This document shows, piece after piece, positions 52,735-64,000 of a stretch of DNA of 64,000 nt. The first letter of the stretch is position 1, and the number at the start of each line of letters is the position of its first letter. The stretch is from contig JAQGBZ010000011.1 of the NCBI GenBank assembly GCA_034687125.1, positions 248,001-312,000 on the forward strand. The letters are read 5' to 3'. This DNA is from Neelides folsomi. Its lineage: Eukaryota > Arthropoda > Collembola > Neelipleona > Neelidae. The notes beneath the pieces were generated by a model. The model was not told the DNA's origin, did not search any database, and saw nothing but the letters and a program-made list of their open reading frames with translations. Position numbers and translations under genes: made by a program.

Positions 52735-55023
52735 ATGGAAAGGTTAGTTGACTCGGCGTTTCTTTTCCTTCTTCTCTCAACTTGTTGCTTGGGATGGCCC
52801 GCGGTTTTGCGCCGATCCTACAACTATGCCCCCCAAATGATGTCCGACCCAATGGAAAACCAATGGGAATTTGCCCAAGCTCCGACCTTCGATGAACCAC
52901 AGGACTATTACGACCCAAATACCGAATATGTAAGTTTTTGAAATTATTTTTTAAAATTTAAGTCGTTCTTCATCTATGTAAAAGTTAATAGAATAAGCAT
53001 GCTGATACATATTTAACAATTGTCCACTAATGTTGCTTAAACTAAATATAAGTGTCTTCATTGTATGAAACCATACAGAGCATCTCAAATATGTTTCGAA
53101 ACAAATTGATTTTATACTATATAATAAGGTCTCACACATCTCTAAAAATTGCAGGAACTAGCAAAGCTCATGGATTATTATGATGATAATTCCAATGCTT
53201 TGCCAATTTGGGGACATATCGTAAACGAGAAACCGGAATCCGAGCTCGAAGAACTTAAAACAATTTCAAATCATTATGAGGGTAACAATAAGGTAGAGAG
53301 GTTTGAGAAGAAGTCCATCGCTTCTTCTGTTGCGCCTCCAATGGCAATCACAACAACAAGAAGCTCATTGGAAAACCAATTGAAAGCTGAAGCAAAGGCT
53401 GAATCTCACCGTGTTGGCCAAAAAGAAATCCCGCTCCTGAGACCTCCAGTCGTCAAAGGAAAAGAGGCAATTGAACCAGTCATTACTCAGCGAGCTATTG
53501 AGAAAAAGCCATCTCCACTCGATACACTCAGAAGAATGATGTCAATTGAAGATAATCTCATTAAGGTAAAGGCCAAATGATTTAGAATTCTATAAATCCT
53601 AAAGGAATGTATTCAATTCGGAAATTGGACCAAGCTTGTAACACGAAACTTGTAACATGAAATGTCAGGTCATATTGTGAATGCGATAAAAAGGGATTAA
53701 ATTGGAAAGATAGATAAAAAGTTCCATCTTCACATTGAATGGCTGGCTCTGCCCCCGCAATGGTGACTTTGTTGGCAATGGCTAGAAAGAGAAAGGTGAA
53801 AGGTAACGCGTAGGCGTCTCTGACAAAGTGTGGGTTTATAAAAACTTTATTTCAAAGGCTTTCTACTTCTAGTTTTAACGTGTTTAGTCTTCTACTTTAG
53901 TATAGGACAGGTAATCAAGTATTAAACACAGAAGGGACATTCTGGTATAAGAATGCTTAATATTGACTGGGACTGTATAAACATTGGATCTCTTATTTGG
54001 GAGTGATTCATACATCTAAAGGTTGTTTCATATAATATTTATAATGCACATCTTTCACTGTTTTCATCCATATTATTCTCTGTGTATTACAGATACTATT
54101 TACATGTAGAAATCCTCTTTTACATATTGCTTATGAAAATTTCATATTTGGTTATATTCAATTGTCTCTAATTTTACAGACTTCCACAAAACATAGACAA
54201 AATGGAATTTTGAAAGCGAGAATCACGTTAAGTAGGCGTTAAGTTGTACGGAGCTTAAACTCCGAGAGCTTTAAGAAATTGGAAACAAGTTGAAGAGAAA
54301 TAGGGAAGCTCTTTTTGGAACTGATGAGACGGTTTTATCCCTCTAGGGAACTACTTTGACTTTCTCTCATGTTGAGTCAAGTAAATGTAATAAGGCCATG
54401 GATACGAGAGCAACCATGAAGAAGAGATGAAGTCCTTGAGTTCATGACTTTCAGCCCACGCACTTCCAGCTCTTAAAGAAATCATTGGCCCTTGGGTGGT
54501 GTTAACTTTCTTAGATTCTTAAAGCAAAATAAGAAAGCCTTCGACAAAACCCTGAGGAAATTATGCTCTAACTAGAATCAAATTCATTTTAGAATAATTA
54601 GCTAAATTTATAAAAGGGCAAATTTGGTTCATTGAATAAATTTTATTTTCCCATTATGAGTTTTAGGGACGAGTTTTTGAAACTCAATTCAATTAGAGTC
54701 GAATTAATGCCCTTTATTACAACCATACATATTAAATAGAGCATAAAAAGCATACAAACATATGCTTTACTCCCCAAAGCCAATTAGGTTTGCGTGCTCC
54801 CTGTTTCGACTACCTTCCTTCTTTCCTGTGAGCGCGCAAACCCAGTTGGCTTTGGGGAGTAATGGTCATAAGAATTTCTTAACAATTTGGATTCTTTTTA
54901 TATGTATAGGAAGTTGAGAAACGTCGTGAGACGCCCACACGAGTGCAAAAGAAAAGAAACTTTGTCCAGAATGAAGATCAACTCACAGGACAACTCAACA
55001 ACTTGAAGAAGGCCATGTTTTAA
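52735..55023 (+). CDS. Secreted prohormone-like protein, unrecognised
   Basis: Three coding exons: 52735-52929, 53155-53565, 54910-55023; phase 0 at both junctions and 239 residues. I chose the ATG at 52735 because an acceptor (TTGCGTAG|G) lies just before it and because it gives a clean signal peptide (LVDSAFLFLLLSTCCLGWPA). An in-frame ATG at 52693 lies upstream of that acceptor. The mature part is acidic at first (FDEPQDYYDPNTEY, LMDYYDDNSNALPIWG), then basic and polar. Possible dibasic cleavage sites are LRRSYN, EKKSI, EKKPS, EKRRE and KKRNF. There are no cysteines after the signal peptide and no Gly-Lys-Arg amidation site. This resembles a neuropeptide precursor or another secreted, processed protein. 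I do not recognise a family. A palindromic MITE lies in the last intron. Confidence 0.7.
54767..54862. mobile_element. 96-bp palindromic MITE candidate
   Basis: TTACTCCCCAAAGCCAA at the left is matched by TTGGCTTTGGGGAGTAA at the right, and pairing goes on imperfectly with GGTTTGCG against CGCAAACC, leaving a loop of a few tens of bases. If the element is CTCCCC...GGGGAG, it is flanked by TA, the target of Tc1/mariner (Stowaway-like) MITEs. It lies 47 bases before the last exon of the prohormone-like gene. Transcribed with the intron it would fold into a long hairpin, so a small-RNA precursor cannot be excluded. Confidence 0.65.
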
Positions 55024-58000
55024 AGCTGCAAGCTATTTGAAATTACTTTCCCCTTACAATGCGGAAAAACATAATTTACCGTTCCTTCAATGTTATGAGA
55101 AGAAGATCCTCTACTTTTATGGAAATTAAAAAAAGTATTGTGTATTCATTCCAAAATCAAATGACTGATAATAGATTGTAATCATTGAAACCCAATTACC
55201 TACATGTTACTAAAAAGTAATTAAAATTACTAGTAATTAATAATAAATTCTACTTAAATCTTACGATAAAATTTTGAGTATATGTTTAATATCGGTTAAA
55301 TATTTAACTTTAAGTATTTATTATTTAAGAACATAAAAATATGGTACAATCCTACATACATAGCATTTTTAATTTATTTTTAATTGTAATTTTAAACTAT
55401 AATGTAAATTATAGCTTTATAGCCAATGGCCTACCAAGTTGATGACTAGATAAATCTCACAAGAGTTCTACAATAGGTATAAGATAACGCCGAGGTAAAT
55501 ACGTACAATAGATATGATGTACCTTTCTAGTAATAATTAAGACACCTCTCAATAATTTTATGAAAATTAAAAAAATTTAACTACTTAAACTAATGGTTAA
55601 TGAAATATAGTATTTGCATTGATGCAAATCGATAGTTTTTTAATTGGGTTAAAACATAGATTTTTACTTAATGACCCCTCACGTTTTTAGTTATGAAATT
55701 TATGATCCTCAAAATTACGGATAGATTTAATTGGTGTAGTACTAACGATAAGATTTGCAATTCTATGTAACCTACAATGTTATTCTCATATTTATATTAT
55801 AGTATATTGTAGTTATTTATATGTTATAATCTTGTAATATATCCTACATTATTAATACATACCTAAAGTATTTATCTACTTACCTTTAGACATATTTAAA
55901 ACATTAACTATTAAATTACATAGGTATACATACCTACTCTATTTCTAATATTATGGTAATAATTTTACAATTTAAATTGTTCTTATATTATGTACGTACG
56001 AGTATAATGTAAAATATGTATACGCATAAATTTCTTGTACCTAAGCTTGATATAACGTATAGATTAAGCATAAAATAATAATAAAACAAAAATACCGATT
56101 ATCCCTAATTGTAAGAATTTTAGCAAAAAATTGCTGAAGAGCAAATTATTGAATCGTACGGTGCTATAATCCCTATAAGAAAGTCAATGTCGGGCTGCTT
56201 TGTTTACGAATCAACCAATTAAAATTTACATTGTTGATAATTATTGTCAGTAAAATATATATACTTGAATGTGTGTATAGGAGACCATCAAGGCTGACAA
56301 TTAAATTAGGAAACTTTTAAAGTTCAAAACTTTTGTAGTCAACATTATATCTTTCAAAATGGGATTTATTGAGTTAGTTAATAATTTTTTGTCGTTTAAA
56401 ATAAAATGTAAATAGATATTTGTATGGTACGTATTAAATATGTATAAATATTCTAATCTATATGGATCATTAGGGCATAAAATAATTTTAATATTAACTT
56501 ATTGCTACATAGAAGCTAATAAAACATTATCATTGTTCTAATTATGTATTTTGATGAATATTTAAAAATGTGCTAAAAATCTATTAACTATGTTATGTAT
56601 AAGAACTCATTAATTTTAATATTAAAATATACAAAATAATCATTTAGCGTAAACAATAGTCATTAAGTACTTTTGTTTTTTATTTAGCTAAAATGCTTTC
56701 AATCAAATATTAAATTTGTTAAAGTTTCATACAATCGTATGGCTGATCATAACAGTACAATTGTGTAAATAAACAAATTTCTACCTATATTATAAACAAA
56801 ATTTTCAAATTATTTTAGAAAGTGAAATTGGGATTACAATAATGACACATTATTCAAAAATTGAACCTTTATACTAAATCACTTTATTTGTCAAATAAAT
56901 TCGTCAATCACATATTTATGAAATATATAAAAAATCAATTTATTTTAAATTTAAATTAATAGCTCGTTAAATCCACTTTATTAAAAATTACACTGACATT
57001 GAATTAAATCATTTCAATAAAGTGGATCAAATTTAACTTTTAGCTCAATTTATTAAACTGAATGTAACATTAAAATAAATTATGGAAATTTTAAACTTTT
57101 AATGATGCAAGCAAAAATATTCGAATTATTTTGAATTATATTAAATATCTGACAATTCTCTTATTATTACTAAAAATTTTGAACTGTAATATTTATTGCA
57201 AATTTTTTGCTGTGCAAAATTTCGTTTAGTATTTAAGATTTTATTATTTGGGGTAAACAAATGATATTTGTAAAATTCTACTACATATTTGACAATTAAT
57301 TTTCCATTTTTTGTAAACTACAATAACAAATTACAAAATAAAAATTATTTAACCTTATATGCAGCGTGTTTTGTTTCGGAGTTTATTGTCATTTAAATCA
57401 TTACTTAAAATGTTTGATGAACTAATTTAAACACTATTATAATAATAAATATTTATTTATATAATTAGACCTATTATATAAATGTACAAATATATTTGGG
57501 TAAATTTATTTAATTTCAAACTTAATACTGTCAACTCAAAATATACCCATGCAAAATTTTCACGTGTCGAATTATCGATTTATCCTCCTGCTCATGTCCC
57601 AAAATGCATTCGAGGTCTTCTTCAAGTTTTAATACCGGAATAAAGTTGAAAAACCTCATCGTGTCATCTTCGATTTGTTTTAAACTCCTCAATAAGTAAA
57701 TCACTTTAAAGTGTTTGGTCTTTTAACTACAATTGATAAGCCAAAAGAGATAATTTGGAATAACAAACAACAGAACTCTGGATATCAAACTATAGCCATA
57801 ATGCCAAACTTCAAGTTTAGCTCATCCCTTAAAATAGATATTTTTATTTGGACTATATAACTTTTGAACGATTAAATATTTGTGCCACTAGAAATATTAT
57901 CATTGAGTAAAGTTTAAATGAATATTAAATAATTTCAACATCGTATTAATAACATACACTCTTGTTCTAATCACATTGGTAAAGTCTGAGAGTGAAACAC

Positions 58001-58717
58001 TTTTGGTTTAGTTTGAATTCTAAAAAGTTTTTTCTATCAATTCGGCATTTTTATCTAAAGAGAATCATCGGAAAAGGCTTGCGAAATTAGCCCACCTTCT
58101 TTTTAAAGTTACGTAAAAATGCGTGTTTGAGCTCGGGAAGTTTGCTGGGAACTCGTACTCGAAGAATTACACTCACATTACATCCATTTTAACCTTTAGA
58201 ACTAATTCTTTATATTCCCCTATACTGGGCTAGTCATACTCATCATACGAATATCATTTTCCCATTAGTATTTTAATACACTTGAAGAGATAACATTTAG
58301 ATTGAATGTTTATATATTTTAATAATCGGTAAATACATGCACGTTAACCTTGAGTTGCCTCCTATTGTGATTATTTAACTAAATACATAAAGGGATATAC
58401 CCCATAAGGGTTACGTACCCTCTCTATTTAATATTTAATGGTTAATGAATTTCAAACTTTCGTGAATGGTGAGTGTGAGTAAGTGACTGTAGGGAATCAT
58501 AGGATAATTAGAATTATTTCAAGCACTCATTAAGTAAGTTGAAGTGCAGCAAAAGTTGTTTAATACTATTACATGAAATTACATAAACAGTAGTTTCCTT
58601 TCGTCAACCGCGCTAATCATTCTACGGTCAACGTCACGATAGCATTTAGTAAATTATTTAGACTGAATTTGAAGTTTCTTTGAGTCGGAAGCTCTCTTGT
58701 GATATTTTTTGCCAAAA
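55024..58717. other. Long AT-rich intergenic stretch
   Basis: 3.7 kb without a supported exon, RNA gene or clear repeat structure. The last few hundred bases should contain the promoter of the carboxylesterase gene; no distinct element was recognised. Confidence 0.5.
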
Positions 58718-62609
<3,892 letters not shown>

Positions 62610-62740
62610 TTGACTAGAAATCAAATCGAGTTAAGTTTAGCTTCATTTGCTTTATTCTTTTATTGACGATCGATACTTGTAAAATTATTTAACTCTTAAT
62701 TTAAATTGTTATTTTTGTCTATTATTTTATTATTATTACC

Positions 62741-62746
62741 ATTAAA
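62741..62746 (+). terminator. Possible polyadenylation signal of the carboxylesterase gene
   Basis: ATTAAA, the common variant signal, about 130 bases after the stop codon. Other AT-rich hexamers are nearby, so the choice is weak. Confidence 0.3.
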
Positions 62747-64000
62747 ATTTTATTTTACTTTTGATGTCAGCATTATTGCATTAATTAATTATTTGCATAT
62801 TCTAAATATTATCACATTTGTAAGGTAGTTATTAATTTATTATGAGAAAACGTTTACCTTTATTGGTATTATAGTATATTACAGAGAAATTACCCATGTT
62901 TTAAATATTACTAATTTAATTTGAACCGGCACTGTTGAAATTCATAAAATTATAACATGTAATGCCTTATTCACACTTAACCAATTGTAAACTATATTAA
63001 GTATTTATAATGTTAAGAATTGTAAGTATATTTAAAACTAAAAAACGTTTAAATATTTTTGAACTCATTAGTTTACAATCTCTTATTAGTTATTAGATAT
63101 ACTTTTATATCAACTATACTTTTATTATATTTTAATAATCTCCTCTAAATATCTTCGCTGTCAGATTTGTACTCATTATAGGTAGATACATACTTCAGTA
63201 CTTTAGAATAACTCTAGTATAATATTAATAATACAGGTAACATCAATAATGTAATTATTCCTAATTTCCTAATAAAGGACTTTGATGTGTTGCCCTTTTA
63301 AAGATAGTTGTTTTTCCAATCAAATGTTGAACTGATTCGCTATTTATAAGTGATAGAATAGGTATAAATATACATTAACGGCCTTCATTCCGCTTTCTGA
63401 AGTATAAAGTACTATATTATATTGATAATTAAATTGTATCAAATTTAGTTCAAGAGGTGGTCATTGTAAATCCATACTATTAATAGAAATATTTGCTATT
63501 CTGCTAAAGTAGGTAGTAACGGGAATTTGATCTATGTTGTGCCCAATACCGTTTCACAAATGCCAAATGATAATGTGCTCTCTCCCTTCCGAGGCGTGAC
63601 TTTGACTTTTAAATAAAGACATTAAATGATATGCTGAAAATATGCATCATACTAGATAGAGAACTAATTTCTTTGAAAAATACTCTTTATATGCATATCT
63701 ACATCTACAAGTACCTATTTATAAAGAATACCCTTTGTAAGATACCATAGACAAAAAAAATTGTGACATGAAAGGCACAAGATTCACCTCAATACTCACA
63801 AACTGGCCAACATTTTTATATGTGCATATTTTGCAAGAAAGGTATAGTAAGTGGCAATTCATTAAATGGCAAATGTTGAATCAGTAATACACTTGATATA
63901 AAGAAGTACAATCTTTTAATGCAAAAAGGCTATTCGTTTTTAAAACCATATACTCACTTGCTTACTATTTCTATTTACATCCACAATATATTCATTGATA
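62747..64000. other. AT-rich sequence to the window end
   Basis: No exon, RNA gene or repeat could be supported in the last 1.25 kb. Confidence 0.45.

Overview
The window looks like nuclear DNA from an arthropod, most likely a crustacean and perhaps a copepod. It is AT-rich and intron-rich, with GT-AG introns from under 60 bp to several kb. Its genes include an arthropod muscle protein (myofilin), an arthropod-type multidomain chitinase and arthropod-style CED-6, 7B2 and TANGO1. The taxon is inferred from gene content only. No bacterial, plasmid, CRISPR or clear RNA-gene signal was seen. Gene models were built by reading exons by eye and checking that reading phase is kept across every junction.

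Layout. 1-1400: a decayed Tc1/mariner transposase (minus), then a cluster of GCTCA/GTTCA repeats. 5243-11415: CED-6/GULP engulfment adaptor (plus), first coding exon not found. 13000-16024: myofilin (plus), a thick-filament protein. 16025-24242: long stretch with no gene I can recognise. 24243-33224: a 21-exon secreted chitinase (plus) with three GH18 domains and four chitin-binding domains; the first GH18 has lost its catalytic glutamate. 33991-39428: TANGO1/MIA3 (plus), the ER-exit-site receptor for bulky secretory cargo. 40548-41312: a gremlin/DAN-type cystine-knot protein (minus) with a membrane anchor. 41313-46455: GC-richer non-coding or unresolved region. 46456-48225: 7B2 (minus), chaperone of prohormone convertase 2, rebuilt from seven exons. 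49260-49426: a small hAT-type MITE. 51313-55023: a CRE-bearing promoter region and a secreted prohormone-like gene (plus). 58718-62609: a 13-exon carboxylesterase (plus) carrying an 876-bp inverted-repeat element in its eleventh intron.

Themes. Several genes belong to the secretory route: TANGO1 for export, 7B2 for prohormone processing, and a secreted chitinase, a prohormone-like protein and a BMP-antagonist-like protein as products. They are neighbours, not an operon, and I infer no joint regulation. The most interesting observations are the pseudo-catalytic first chitinase domain with its N-terminal GFxRGxVE repeats, two introns that appear to use GC donors (TANGO1 and 7B2), the apparently membrane-anchored gremlin-like protein, and three non-autonomous transposon candidates defined by inverted repeats and target-site duplications.
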